From: Rhodohalobacter sp. SW132
Lineage (GTDB): Bacteria > Bacteroidota > Rhodothermia > Balneolales > Balneolaceae
Direction: 5' to 3'
DNA length: 64,000 nt
NCBI RefSeq assembly: GCF_003390325.1
Contig: NZ_QUOK01000004.1
Coordinates: forward strand, 62,001-126,000
Shown piece after piece: positions 47,284 through 56,560 of the stretch (positions are counted from its first letter, which is position 1; every line of letters begins with the position of its first letter). Made by a program: the position numbers and the translations under genes. The notes beneath the pieces were generated by a model that worked only from the letters and a program-made list of their open reading frames with translations, was not told the DNA's origin and searched no databases.

Positions 47284-47315
47284 AAAAAAAAGTGAGAACC
47301 TCGCGGCGCTCACTT
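47284..47315 (-). terminator. Terminator-like hairpin in the rimP-nusA-infB leader
   Basis: On the minus strand AAGTGAG/CTCACTT with a GC-rich 12-nt loop is followed by eight T, and rimP starts 23 bp further. No minus-strand gene lies close upstream (the nearest is fbp, over 1 kb away past a plus-strand gene). It therefore looks like a leader attenuator, not the end of another gene. Confidence 0.7.
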
Positions 47316-47532
47316 AAGTTTCGTAAAATAGGCTTATATCCTTTAAAAACCAACCACTATCCCATTTCGATTTATCACCTGTTGATGTAATTGCGGGTTT
47401 TATTTTGTTGCATCATTGAGGTACAGAACGTTAAGGATAGATTTTTCCTTTTTTGGTTCAACATTCAGAGTTATCTTAATTACAGTTTCTAAAAATCCAA
47501 TCACGCTACATTTAATGATCCAGCCCAGAATA

Positions 47533-48057
47533 ATGATGAGTTTTCCTGATCCCTCCTCCCTATCAACTTCCCGTTCGTTCATAGTCATATTCCTGCTGAC
47601 GCTTTCCACAGTTTATTTCTCCGCCTGTTCGGAAAACGAACAAGGAGAATCTGAATCCGCAGTAGAAGAACGGATTCTCGAATACGAAACCACGATCACA
47701 TTCCTGAATGAAAGAGGAAACGAAATTTCTGAAATTGAAGCAGCTGTTGCTGATGATGATGCAAGCCGCAGCCAGGGACTCATGGATGTTCACTCTCTGC
47801 CGGTTGATGCCGGAATGCTCTTTATTTTCGATGATAACCAGCAACGAAACTTCTGGATGGCAAGTACGCCGCTTTCACTCGATATCATTTTTGTAAACGA
47901 AGAGTATGAAATCGTACGCATTCACCGAAACACTTCCCCCTACTCACAGGAGAGCATACCATCGGAACTTCCGTCCAAATACGTTGTGGAAGTAAATGCG
48001 GGATACACCATGCGCCACGATATTAATGAAGGCGGACGAATACAGATTGGCGAATAA
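47533..48057 (+). CDS. DUF192-domain lipoprotein
   Basis: 174 residues; starts at 47515, 47533 and 47536 are all possible and all give a lipoprotein signal ending in SAC (lipobox). The mature part is a DUF192 beta-barrel: RSQGLMDVHSLPVDAGMLF, FDDNQQRNFWMASTPLSLDI and IFVNEEYEIVRIHRN, ending GYTMRHDINEGGRIQI. The family's role is unknown. Divergent from rimP; its leader overlaps the rimP promoter area. Confidence 0.85.
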   Translation: MMSFPDPSSLSTSRSFIVIFLLTLSTVYFSACSENEQGESESAVEERILEYETTITFLNERGNEISEIEAAVADDDASRSQGLMDVHSLPVDAGMLFIFDDNQQRNFWMASTPLSLDIIFVNEEYEIVRIHRNTSPYSQESIPSELPSKYVVEVNAGYTMRHDINEGGRIQIGE

Positions 48058-48176
48058 TATTTCCTTCAAAGATATTCTCGCAGCACAACGGCCCAAAACG
48101 TTGGCTACACTAAGATGAATTGTATTTCTGTCATTCTATTCATTCACGGTATAGCCGTGCAGATTAACCCGCTGAT

Positions 48177-48239
48177 TTTCGCAGATAATATTGGACATAT
48201 CCGCGTTACTCCGCGATATACACAGCGAAATCTGCGAAA
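48177..48239. repeat. Inverted repeat and short repeat copy in gene-free DNA
   Basis: Ten-base arms TTTCGCAGAT (48177-48186) and ATCTGCGAAA (48230-48239) are perfect. The 3' half (48208-48237) resembles the short repeat at 24511-24541. The rest of the 331-bp gap between the DUF192 gene and fbp shows no gene or other signal. Confidence 0.5.
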
Positions 48240-48388
48240 CCCAAAGCTGAGTATGATTTTAACAAGTGTGAATAAACCTGTTTCTAATGTTGGAAAATGG
48301 ATAATGCATTCTACCTGAATAATATTTTGAACAGCTAAATTCTCGCGGATACCTCTACCTTGCACGGAATAATTCCAGATTGAATAGC

Positions 48389-49411
48389 TTAAACGGGTAC
48401 TTCGGCTTCTTCTGTAATAAACCGAATCACTTCTTCCACATTCTTTCGCGATCCTATATAAATAGGTGTGCGCTCATGGATTGCATCCGGCTGAATTTCC
48501 ATTATTCTCTTATTGCCATTGGTAGCCACTCCCCCCGCCTGCTCGATAATAAAACTGAGCGGATTACATTCATACATCAATCTCAATTTTCCTTCAGGAT
48601 AACGTTTACTCGATGGGTAGATAAATATTCCGCCTTTTACGAGAGTCCTGTGCACATCCGCAACCATTGAACCAATATACCGGGCGGAATACGGCCTTCC
48701 GCTTTCCTGATCCTCCAGCTGGCAATATTTGATATATTTCTTCAAGCCGTTTCCCCAGCTGTTATAACTTCCCTCATTGATACTGTAAATCGTACCGTGA
48801 TCCGGCATCTCAAAATCATCATCCGATAAGATAAACTCACCAATACTGGGATCAAGCGTAAATGCGGACACCCCCATTCCCGTCGTATAAACCATAATTG
48901 TTGATGAACCGTAAAGAACATATCCGGCTGCTACCTGTCGAATACCGGGCTGAAGAGCATCAGATTCTACAATATTAGGATCAAAACGTGACTGCCTCAT
49001 GTAAATTGAGAAAATACTTCCGATCGATACGTTCACATCAATATTGGAAGACCCGTCAAGCGGATCGAGGTAGACAATATATTTTCCGCCCTGACTGTTC
49101 AGCCGCACTATTCCATCATTCTCCTCAGAAATTACCATACAGGTGATAAGTGAACGGTCGAGTGCCGATATAAGCTGCTGATCTGCAAAAAGGTCGAGCT
49201 TTTTCACTGATTCACCGTGAATATTCCTGGAGCCATCCACACCAAGTAAACTGGTGATTCCAGCTTTATTCACCTCCCTTGAGATGATTTTTGCCGCCAG
49301 GCCGATATCTCTTAACAGCTGTGAGAGTTCACCGGTTGCTCCCGGAAACCGGTTTTGTGATTGAATGATATACTCATCGAGTGTTACGAGTTTTGTTGGT
49401 TTATTAGTCAT
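48389..49411 (-). CDS. fbp: Fructose-1,6-bisphosphatase, class I
   Basis: 340 residues. Hydrolyses FBP to fructose-6-phosphate in gluconeogenesis. Metal and substrate blocks: SEENDG, YLDPLDGSSNIDVNVSIG, MVYTTGMGVSAFTLDPSIG, SARYIGSMVADVHRTLVKGG and IFIYPSSKRYPEGKLRLMYE. Ends in an unremarkable EAEVPV tail. Downstream of coaE, 74 bp apart, probably in the same transcript. Confidence 0.97.
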   Translation of the reverse strand: MTNKPTKLVTLDEYIIQSQNRFPGATGELSQLLRDIGLAAKIISREVNKAGITSLLGVDGSRNIHGESVKKLDLFADQQLISALDRSLITCMVISEENDGIVRLNSQGGKYIVYLDPLDGSSNIDVNVSIGSIFSIYMRQSRFDPNIVESDALQPGIRQVAAGYVLYGSSTIMVYTTGMGVSAFTLDPSIGEFILSDDDFEMPDHGTIYSINEGSYNSWGNGLKKYIKYCQLEDQESGRPYSARYIGSMVADVHRTLVKGGIFIYPSSKRYPEGKLRLMYECNPLSFIIEQAGGVATNGNKRIMEIQPDAIHERTPIYIGSRKNVEEVIRFITEEAEVPV

Positions 49412-49485
49412 GATAAATAAGTCTTATTTTCTTTTTTTGGAACCGCTTCCAAAGTTAAATAAGATTTCTTCTAACCTGCAATTAA

Positions 49486-50082
49486 TTAGTTATTTCCAAT
49501 CAGTTTTTGATACATCTCTTCTGCTCTCTCTTTCAGCTCTTTTTCGGTACCGTTATTAAAAAGTATATAATCTGCCAGGTGATGAAGAGAATCAAAATCG
49601 GGCTGTTTTTCCATTCGGGCGATGATTTCAGCTTCGCTGCTGTCATCCCGGGCAGAAACCCGTTCCAGGCGTTTTTCCCGATCAGCGGTCACTAAAACGA
49701 CTTTATCAACATAATCCGGACGCCCGTTATTCAGCAAAATAGCGGCTTCATAAACAAAAAGCCGGACGCCGGACGCCCGGGCATCTTCGATCAGCTGTTT
49801 TGTTTTTTTTTGGATGGCGGGATGTACAATACCATTCAGTTCACTGACCCGGTTTTTCTCAAAAGCCTCCCTGATCAGATGAGGCTTATTCAGAGAGCCA
49901 TCATCCCTGTAGGTCTGCCGCCCAAATACTTCAATCAGCTTTTTTTTTAGCTTGGAATCGGTTCGCATCATCTCTTTTGCAAGATCATCAGCAAATATCA
50001 CGACAGCCCCGCGTTTTTTCCATAACCTGGCTACGGTTGTTTTGCCAGATCCGATTCCGCCGGTCAGTCCTACGGTTATCAT
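49486..50082 (-). CDS. coaE: Dephospho-CoA kinase
   Basis: 198 residues. Final step of coenzyme A synthesis. P-loop GLTGGIGSGKTTVA (residues 5-18), IFADDLAKEM with the catalytic Asp, and VYEAAILLNNGRPDYVDKVV. Overlaps the prfB stop by 4 bp (ATGA), so coupled. Confidence 0.97.
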   Translation of the reverse strand: MITVGLTGGIGSGKTTVARLWKKRGAVVIFADDLAKEMMRTDSKLKKKLIEVFGRQTYRDDGSLNKPHLIREAFEKNRVSELNGIVHPAIQKKTKQLIEDARASGVRLFVYEAAILLNNGRPDYVDKVVLVTADREKRLERVSARDDSSEAEIIARMEKQPDFDSLHHLADYILFNNGTEKELKERAEEMYQKLIGNN

Positions 50083-51201
50083 ACGGTCTGTTCAGCCACG
50101 CGGCTCATCAGGTAGGCTTTCATAAACGGATCAAGATCACCGTCCATCACGGAATCCACATCGCCGGTTTCGTGGTCTGTACGATGATCTTTAACCATAT
50201 TGTACGGGTGAAAAACGTACGATCGAATCTGAGATCCCCATTCGTTACTGCTTTTGGAGTCTTCCAGCTTCTGTTTTTCACGCTCCTTAATATTCTTTTC
50301 GAGTTCATAAACCCGGGATTTTAACAGAACCATCGCTTTTTCGCGGTTTTGGAGCTGTGACCGTTCCTGCTGGCACTCAGCAACCACTCGTTCCTCACTG
50401 CCGTCGGAAAGTTTCCCTGTCCAGATCAGACGAACACCGGTCTCCACTTTATTCACATTCTGGCCACCAGCACCACTGGCATGAAATCGCTGAAGCTCAA
50501 CATCACTATCGTTGAGATTCACCTCAATAGTGTCATCAATGATTGGAGATACGAACACCGAGCAGAACGACGTATGCCGTCGGGCGTTGCTGTCAAACGG
50601 GGAGATTCGAACCAGACGATGCGTTCCGGTCTCCGATTTTAAAAAGCCGTAGGCATTTGCGCCTTTCACTTCAATTGTGGCACTTTTAATGCCAGCTACG
50701 TCTCCATCCTGGTATTCCACAACAGATACATTGTAATCGTGTTTTTCAGCCCAGCGATTGATCATTCTAAAGAGCATCTGGCCCCAGTCCTGGCTTTCCG
50801 TACCACCTGCGCCGGGATTAAATGTAACAATAGCATCCCGGTGATCATCATCACCACTAAGCATATTCTGCAGTTCGAGATCATCCAGCTTTTGAATAAA
50901 TGTATCGACCTCCTGCTCAAGCTCCTCCTGCACATCTTCACCCTCTTCCTGGAACTGCTGGTACACCCTGATGCTCTCCCTGAGTTCATCAAGCTGATCC
51001 CAACTTTCAACGAGACTTTTTTGATGGTCAAGCTGACGCATAACGCCCTGGGCTTTTTCCGAATCATTCCAGAATTCAGGATCCTGTGTCTGTTCCTGAA
51101 GCTCTATAACCCTGACTTTTCGTTTATCGTAGTCAAAGATACCCCCTGAGCTGATCCACACGCCCAAATAGTTTTTCCAATTTATCTGCTTGAATGCTCA
51201 T
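50079..51201 (-). CDS. prfB: Peptide chain release factor 2, with programmed +1 frameshift
   Basis: 373 residues after the frameshift. The zero frame starts at ATG (51201) and encodes MSIQADKLEKLFGRVDQLRG then YL before TGA; the ribosome must slip to continue with the D of YLD. The second frame gives YDKRKVRVIELQEQTQ, the SPF-like anticodon region, and the catalytic GGQ in HASGAGGQNVNKVETG. The frameshift is the usual autoregulation: with little RF2 the TGA is read slowly and the shift restores synthesis. Coordinates span both frames. Next gene coaE overlaps. Confidence 0.96.
51132..51147 (-). promoter_or_regulatory. RF2 frameshift site
   Basis: On the minus strand AGGGGG is followed after three bases by CTTTGAC, identical to the E. 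coli prfB site: an internal Shine-Dalgarno, a slippery CUU and the UGA stop in a weak context. Confidence 0.95.
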
Positions 51202-51301
51202 TTCTAAAATTCTATTAATTTGATAATTATTTTTTCCAGGTGAACTGCAAAATGGTAGTCTTTGAGAAATATCGTCCAAAAAACCACCCCTACAGCCAGT
51301 A

Positions 51302-51559
51302 TCACCCCTTCTTACTAAACAAAACTGAGATTAATACGCCTGCAAGAATTCCGCTTGCAAAAGCAGTTCCAACACCTATCTCAGGATTTGCCCTCACATA
51401 TCTCCGGGCAGTTCGAAATTCCCGTCGGATTTCATTTTTAATTTTATCTTTTTCAGAATCCAGGCTGCGTAAAATCTGTGTGTATTTATCTTCCATGTTC
51501 TTTTTCTCCTGTTTCAATGCATCTTTTAGCTCTTCTTCTGTTGATTTTGAGTCGTTCAT
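51302..51559 (-). CDS. Small DUF883/ElaB-YqjD-like membrane protein
   Basis: 85 residues. N-terminal acidic, helical half (EEELKDALKQEKKNMEDKYT ... KIKNEIRREF), then RRYVRANPEIGVGTAFASGI with one C-terminal membrane helix and a short basic end SKKG. The layout (RxYVRxNP-small-membrane helix) is that of ElaB/YqjD proteins, which sit in the inner membrane and bind ribosomes in E. coli. Function here inferred by family only. Alone between prfB and the ABC gene. Confidence 0.8.
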   Translation of the reverse strand: MNDSKSTEEELKDALKQEKKNMEDKYTQILRSLDSEKDKIKNEIRREFRTARRYVRANPEIGVGTAFASGILAGVLISVLFSKKG

Positions 51560-51583
51560 GGCGATCGATACTTAGAATTAAAA

Positions 51584-53377
51584 TTAATCGGATTCAGATC
51601 CGGTCTCAACCAGATCCTGGTCTTTATACTGCAGTTCGTACAACTTTCGGTAAATGCCATCCTCGGTTTGAATTAATTCATCATGGCTACCAGACTCCCT
51701 GATTTTACCTTTGTGCATCACCAGAATGCGATCCGCACCTTTAATCGTTGAAAGTCTGTGTGCTATTACAATTGAAGTTCGCCCTTTCATCATTCGTTCG
51801 CAAGCCCTTGAAACGAGATGTTCGGTTTCGGAATCCACATTTGAAGTCGCTTCATCCAGAATCAGAATTTCGGGGTCGTAAACCATCGCTCTCACAAAGC
51901 AGATCAACTGCTTTTGGCCCATTGATATGGATGCTCCTCTCTCTTTCAACTGAAAATCATATCCTCCCGGCAGTTTTTTTATGAAGTTGTGCGCCTCCAC
52001 TTCTTTCGCCGCACGGACCACCTCTTCCCGGGATATATTCTCATTTCCGAGAGTAATATTTTCGAGAACGGTTCCTGTAAAAAGGGCATTATCCTGTAAT
52101 ACCAGTCCAAAATGTGAGCGCAGCTGCCGGAGCGAAAGATTTTGAATATTCACTCCATCCAGGAGAATTTCTCCTTTTTGTATGTCATAATAACGTAAAA
52201 GAAGATTGATAATCGTAGATTTACCCGCGCCTGTGGCTCCTACAATTGCCAGCAGCTCACCCGGTTCAGCTGTGAATGAGATATCCTGCAGGATTTTTTC
52301 CTCATCTGTATTGTAGCTGAAATCCACATTTTTAAACTCAATAGCACCTTTCACTTTCGGCTGATCAACCGGATCATCGGTCTCCAGCACTTCTTTTTCC
52401 GTGTCCAGAACATCAAAAATCCGTTCAGATGACGCAAGCGCTGATTGCAGAGTATTATACTTTTCGGAAAGTCCCCTGATAGGATTAAAAAATTGCCGGA
52501 CATACTGAATAAATGCGAGAAGCACTCCAAATGTCAGCTGATCCATCAATGCACGTGCACCACCATACCAGACAACCAGCGCCATTGCAAGGCTGGCCAG
52601 AACTTCTACCACCGGCCAGAAAATGGAAAAATAGAAAATAGTATCAAGATGCGCTCTCCTGTGATCGCTGTTGATCTTGCTGAAACGTTCCTGCTCTTTC
52701 TTCTCGCGGTTAAACAGCTGAACAATCGCCATGCCGTTGATATGTTCCTGCACAAAAGAATTTAGCCGTGCGATCTGATCTCTTACATTCAGAAATGCAA
52801 CACGGACTTTCGATTTAAACCAAAAGGTTGAATAGAAAAGGATCGGCAGCACCAGGACAGAAACTATGGTAAGCTCCCAGCTCATCATCAGCATAAATCC
52901 GAGAATGAAAAAGATCCTGAACAGATCCCCTACCATGTTTACGATACCGTCGGAAAGAAGTGAACTCAGCGCTTCAATATCACTGGTTGTCCGGGTAATC
53001 AGCCGGCCAATTGGGTTTGTATCAAAAAACTGAACATGCAGAGACTGTATCTTCTCATACACTGCGTTCCGCAGACTGTAGAGTGCGCCCTGCCCAAACC
53101 AGCGGGTGATGTAAGTATTTGCCACCAGAATAATGAACTCTCCGATCAGTGCAGCAACAAGCAGAAGTATGATATACATCAGCCCGGGGATATCCCCTAT
53201 GGCAATGTAATCATCTACAGCAACCTGTGTGAGTTTTGGGCGAACAGTTCCCAGAAATGCCGCAGATAGCGTAAGAAAGATGGCAAAGATGCCCCACCAT
53301 TTATAGGGCTTGAAAAAGTAATAAAGCCGCCGAATCAAATCTGAATCGACGGCTTTAGAAGATTTTTTAGAACTCAA
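51584..53377 (-). CDS. ABC exporter half-transporter (catalytic subunit of asymmetric pair)
   Basis: 597 residues, TTG start. Six-helix membrane domain (residues about 20-310) followed by a nucleotide-binding domain: Walker A GATGAGKST, Q-loop region VLQDNALFTG, signature ISMGQKQ, Walker B LILDEATSNVD, H-loop IVIAHRLSTI. The catalytic Glu follows Walker B, while the signature is degenerate (ISMGQ, usually LSGGQ). The other half-transporter (54693-56492) has the complementary pattern, so the two probably form a MdlAB/BmrCD-like heterodimer. Substrate unknown. Follows rnz by 10 bp. Confidence 0.92.
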   Translation of the reverse strand: MSSKKSSKAVDSDLIRRLYYFFKPYKWWGIFAIFLTLSAAFLGTVRPKLTQVAVDDYIAIGDIPGLMYIILLLVAALIGEFIILVANTYITRWFGQGALYSLRNAVYEKIQSLHVQFFDTNPIGRLITRTTSDIEALSSLLSDGIVNMVGDLFRIFFILGFMLMMSWELTIVSVLVLPILFYSTFWFKSKVRVAFLNVRDQIARLNSFVQEHINGMAIVQLFNREKKEQERFSKINSDHRRAHLDTIFYFSIFWPVVEVLASLAMALVVWYGGARALMDQLTFGVLLAFIQYVRQFFNPIRGLSEKYNTLQSALASSERIFDVLDTEKEVLETDDPVDQPKVKGAIEFKNVDFSYNTDEEKILQDISFTAEPGELLAIVGATGAGKSTIINLLLRYYDIQKGEILLDGVNIQNLSLRQLRSHFGLVLQDNALFTGTVLENITLGNENISREEVVRAAKEVEAHNFIKKLPGGYDFQLKERGASISMGQKQLICFVRAMVYDPEILILDEATSNVDSETEHLVSRACERMMKGRTSIVIAHRLSTIKGADRILVMHKGKIRESGSHDELIQTEDGIYRKLYELQYKDQDLVETGSESD

Positions 53378-53387
53378 GAGTTTTTAA

Positions 53388-54626
53388 TTAGAATCGATCG
53401 AAATCGTCAAACGGTGTACGTGGTGTAATCGGTTTTGGCTTGCGTTCGTTCGAATCTCCTGAAGAATCCGAACGTCTGCTGCTGCCACCTGATGATCGCC
53501 TTGAGCTGCCACTATCGGATGATGTAGAGCTGCGACGTTTACGGCCGGAAGAACTGCTTCCGCCTTTTTTATCAAACTTCTTTCGTTTTCTGAAACGTTT
53601 TTTGCTATCTGATTTACCTTTCCCCCTGCCGGATGATTTGCTCTTATCGGATTTGTCCTGATCAATTTCCTTGATATAAACTTTCGCCTGAACAATTCCT
53701 TTTTCTTTGGCCGGATCTGTAAAAATAGGCCGCAGTTCTGTTGCAAGCCAGGCCGGGAAGAATTTCTCACGGGCTTCACGCAGCAGCACAAACGGATTGG
53801 TGTATCGTGCAGAAAAGTGCGAAATCACAAGCAGTTTGGTTTGTGATTCATTTGCAACACGAGCGGCATCCTCGGATGTTGAATGCCCCGTTTCAGCAGC
53901 TTTATCCGCAAGGCTTGTACTGAATGTTGCCTCGTGGTACAGGATGTTAGTATTCATAGCCAGCTTCACGGAATTCGGGCAATATTTGGTATCCGTAATA
54001 TAGGCAAAGCTATCACCGGGGCGCGGATGGCCTACAATATCATAGGATTTGATTTCGGTGCCATCATCAAGGATAACATCTTCGCCCGCTTTCAGAGCTT
54101 TATACTGTTCGTCTTCGGTGATACCAAGCTTTTCAGCCTTTTCGGCATCTACTTTCCCCGGTTTGTCTTTCTCCTGAAACCGATATCCCAGGCAGAAGGA
54201 CGTGTGATTTAGGGGTCTTGCCTCCACGTAATATTCTTTCTCATCAATCACGCGCTGTGATTCAATATCCTCAGGTACTTCAACATATTTGATTTCGAAG
54301 TTGAGATCGATGTTGGCAAACTTAAAATTGAACTCAACAAATTCCTGGAGACCTTCCGGGCCAACCAGTGTAATCGGTTTATCACGGCGCTGAAGCTGCA
54401 ATGTAGCTAATAAGCCAATCAGACCAGAATAATGGTCCACATCGTAGTGCGAAATAAAGATATTTTCGATTTTTGAGCGTTTCAGACCTGCCTGCAACAT
54501 TCTCATTTGTGCGTTTTCTCCGCAATCAAACAGGTGAACATCTCCTTCGCGCCATAAGGCAACGGATGAAAGATGGCGGGTTGCAGTTGGGGTGGCAGAT
54601 GCTACTCCTAAAGGTACTATGATCAT
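53388..54626 (-). CDS. rnz: RNase Z with altered metal motif and SR-rich tail
   Basis: 412 residues. tRNA 3'-end processing endonuclease of the metallo-beta-lactamase fold. Matches: FDCGENAQ, GYRFQEKDKPG, YITDTKYCPNSV (Asp), YHEATF, TGHSTSEDAARVA (His) and VISHFSARY (His). The first metal motif reads H60-Y-D-V-D-H65: the second His of HxHxDH is Asp. After residue 320 a tail of about 95 residues is rich in Ser, Arg, Lys, Gly and Asp with RRSS-type repeats, absent from ordinary RNase Z (about 305-310 residues). It is between two ABC half-transporters; that sandwich is unexplained. Confidence 0.92.
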   Translation of the reverse strand: MIIVPLGVASATPTATRHLSSVALWREGDVHLFDCGENAQMRMLQAGLKRSKIENIFISHYDVDHYSGLIGLLATLQLQRRDKPITLVGPEGLQEFVEFNFKFANIDLNFEIKYVEVPEDIESQRVIDEKEYYVEARPLNHTSFCLGYRFQEKDKPGKVDAEKAEKLGITEDEQYKALKAGEDVILDDGTEIKSYDIVGHPRPGDSFAYITDTKYCPNSVKLAMNTNILYHEATFSTSLADKAAETGHSTSEDAARVANESQTKLLVISHFSARYTNPFVLLREAREKFFPAWLATELRPIFTDPAKEKGIVQAKVYIKEIDQDKSDKSKSSGRGKGKSDSKKRFRKRKKFDKKGGSSSSGRKRRSSTSSDSGSSRRSSGGSSRRSDSSGDSNERKPKPITPRTPFDDFDRF

Positions 54627-54692
54627 GTGATTATCTCCCGTAGTGTTGTGGGTTCCTGCCTTTCAAGCAGGGTCGCCCGCTGTGTGTTTGGT

Positions 54693-56492
54693 TTATATTT
54701 GAGCTAATTGTTGTTCCAGTAGTTGTTTTTGATACATGCGTGCATAACGTCCTTCTTGCGTTAGCAGCTGTTCATGGGAACCTTGTTCAACGATAGAACC
54801 GTCTTCAAGATAAAAAATTATATCGGCGTTTTTAACAGTAGAAATACGATGTGATATCATAATTGTTGTTCTGGTCAATCGCTGATCCCGAAGGTGTGAT
54901 AATATTGCATCCTCCGTCTCCGTATCCACTGCACTTAGCGAATCATCTAATATGATGATAGATGGTTTTTTTATGAGAGCCCGGGCGATAGCTGTTCGTT
55001 GTTTTTGCCCTCCCGAAAGAGTGACTCCTCGTTCCCCTACTATTGTCTCGAATTTTTTTTCAAATTCCAAAATATTTTGCAAAACATGCGCATTTTCTGC
55101 CGCTTCTTCAATCTGTTCTTCAGAAGCTGAATCTACACCAAATGCAATATTTTCTTTGATCGTTGTAGAGAACAAAAACGTCTCTTGCGGCACAAATCCA
55201 ATTCCGCGCCTGAGAGCTGATGCAGACCATTTTTTAACATCGGTGCCATCCACTTTTATCACTCCTTCCGTTGCATCAAAAAGTCGCGGTATCAGGTTAA
55301 CCAATGTTGTTTTACCTGCGCCTGTGCGGCCTACAAATGCAGCTGTTGTTCCTTTTTTTATGTGAAACGAAATTTTATCGATGGCTTTTTCTTCAGATTC
55401 GGGATAACTGAATGAGACATTTTCAAATCTCACATCACCTTCAACTTCCCTGTCGCTGTTAAACTGTTCTTCAGATTGACCGATTTTCACTGGTTCTGTG
55501 AGAACTTTATCAACCCGTTCCCATGAGGCCAGCGATTTCTGGAACGTATTCACAGTATAGCCAAGTGAAGCAACCGGCCAGGTGAGATACGCCACGTAAA
55601 TCACAAATTCAGCAATGTTCCCCACAGTAATCAATCCATCAATCACCATCATACCACCCTGCCAGATAACAATGACTACAGAAGCTCCGATCAACAGGTT
55701 CAGCGTGGGGTGAAAAAGCGACTCAACCAAATCAAGTTTAAGTTTCTGTTTACGGTACAGATCACTCTCTTTATCAAACAGTTTCTGCTTATACGCTTCC
55801 CTGTTAAATGCTTTTATGAGGCGAATACTGCTGAATGCCTCTTGTGCAGCGCCGGCAATATCAGAATAACGCTGCTGGATGATGATTTGATATTTATTGA
55901 TATAACCGCTGACCCAGTATGCAAAAGCGGATAAGAACGGCAGCGGCAACAAGGCCCAAAGCGTCAGGTCAGTATTTACAATGATCATCATTGTAATGAT
56001 AAAGCCGGCACGTGTGATCGTATTGATGGTATACATTACAACCGGGCCAAAATATTCACGAACGCGTGATATATCTTCGGTTGCACGCACATAAACTTCG
56101 CCCGATTTATTCGACTCAAAATAACGCTGAGGGAGTTCGAGAAGTTTACCCATCACACGGTTTCGGATATCAAACTCAACATGCCGTGATCCCACAATAA
56201 GCGTCTGCCGGGTAGCAAATAACAGTATTCCGTAAAGCATTACGGTTCCGATCAAAAGAAGCGAGTTCCACGCAAGAATTTGACCTGCTTCACTTGAAAA
56301 TAGAATGTCTGTGAGTGATCCATACTCCCCGCCGTAATCCTCGCCCAACATTTCTACTTCGTCCATGGTCCGGCGAATCAGAACCGGAATCCATATCAAA
56401 AAGAAATTTGAAGCCGTTAAAAAAAGTGCACCAAGGATAAATTTTCCCTTGTACTTTTTTAAGTAGGCGTTGAGTTTATGCAGTGCATCCAC
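54693..56492 (-). CDS. ABC exporter half-transporter (non-catalytic-site subunit)
   Basis: 599 residues, GTG start. Six membrane helices (about 15-300) then an NBD: Walker A GRTGAGKTT, Q-loop FVPQETFLFS, signature LSGGQKQRTAIARAL (canonical), Walker B IIILDDSLSAVD, H-loop ISHRIST. The residue after Walker B is Asp, not the catalytic Glu. Its own Walker A/B faces the partner's degenerate ISMGQ, and the partner's intact Glu faces this LSGGQ, so exactly one of two ATP sites is fully active. Upstream end of the abc-rnz-abc operon. Confidence 0.93.
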   Translation of the reverse strand: MDALHKLNAYLKKYKGKFILGALFLTASNFFLIWIPVLIRRTMDEVEMLGEDYGGEYGSLTDILFSSEAGQILAWNSLLLIGTVMLYGILLFATRQTLIVGSRHVEFDIRNRVMGKLLELPQRYFESNKSGEVYVRATEDISRVREYFGPVVMYTINTITRAGFIITMMIIVNTDLTLWALLPLPFLSAFAYWVSGYINKYQIIIQQRYSDIAGAAQEAFSSIRLIKAFNREAYKQKLFDKESDLYRKQKLKLDLVESLFHPTLNLLIGASVVIVIWQGGMMVIDGLITVGNIAEFVIYVAYLTWPVASLGYTVNTFQKSLASWERVDKVLTEPVKIGQSEEQFNSDREVEGDVRFENVSFSYPESEEKAIDKISFHIKKGTTAAFVGRTGAGKTTLVNLIPRLFDATEGVIKVDGTDVKKWSASALRRGIGFVPQETFLFSTTIKENIAFGVDSASEEQIEEAAENAHVLQNILEFEKKFETIVGERGVTLSGGQKQRTAIARALIKKPSIIILDDSLSAVDTETEDAILSHLRDQRLTRTTIMISHRISTVKNADIIFYLEDGSIVEQGSHEQLLTQEGRYARMYQKQLLEQQLAQI

Positions 56493-56560
56493 GCTTTTAT
56501 CCGGTATTGAATTGGGGATTATAAATTTACATCCCCGGAGTTCCCGCTACTCCTTGTTAT

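Noticed and set aside
47416-47532. Longer start for the DUF192 lipoprotein
   Set aside because: An extra 39 residues would place a second hydrophobic segment ahead of the lipoprotein signal; later ATG codons fit better.
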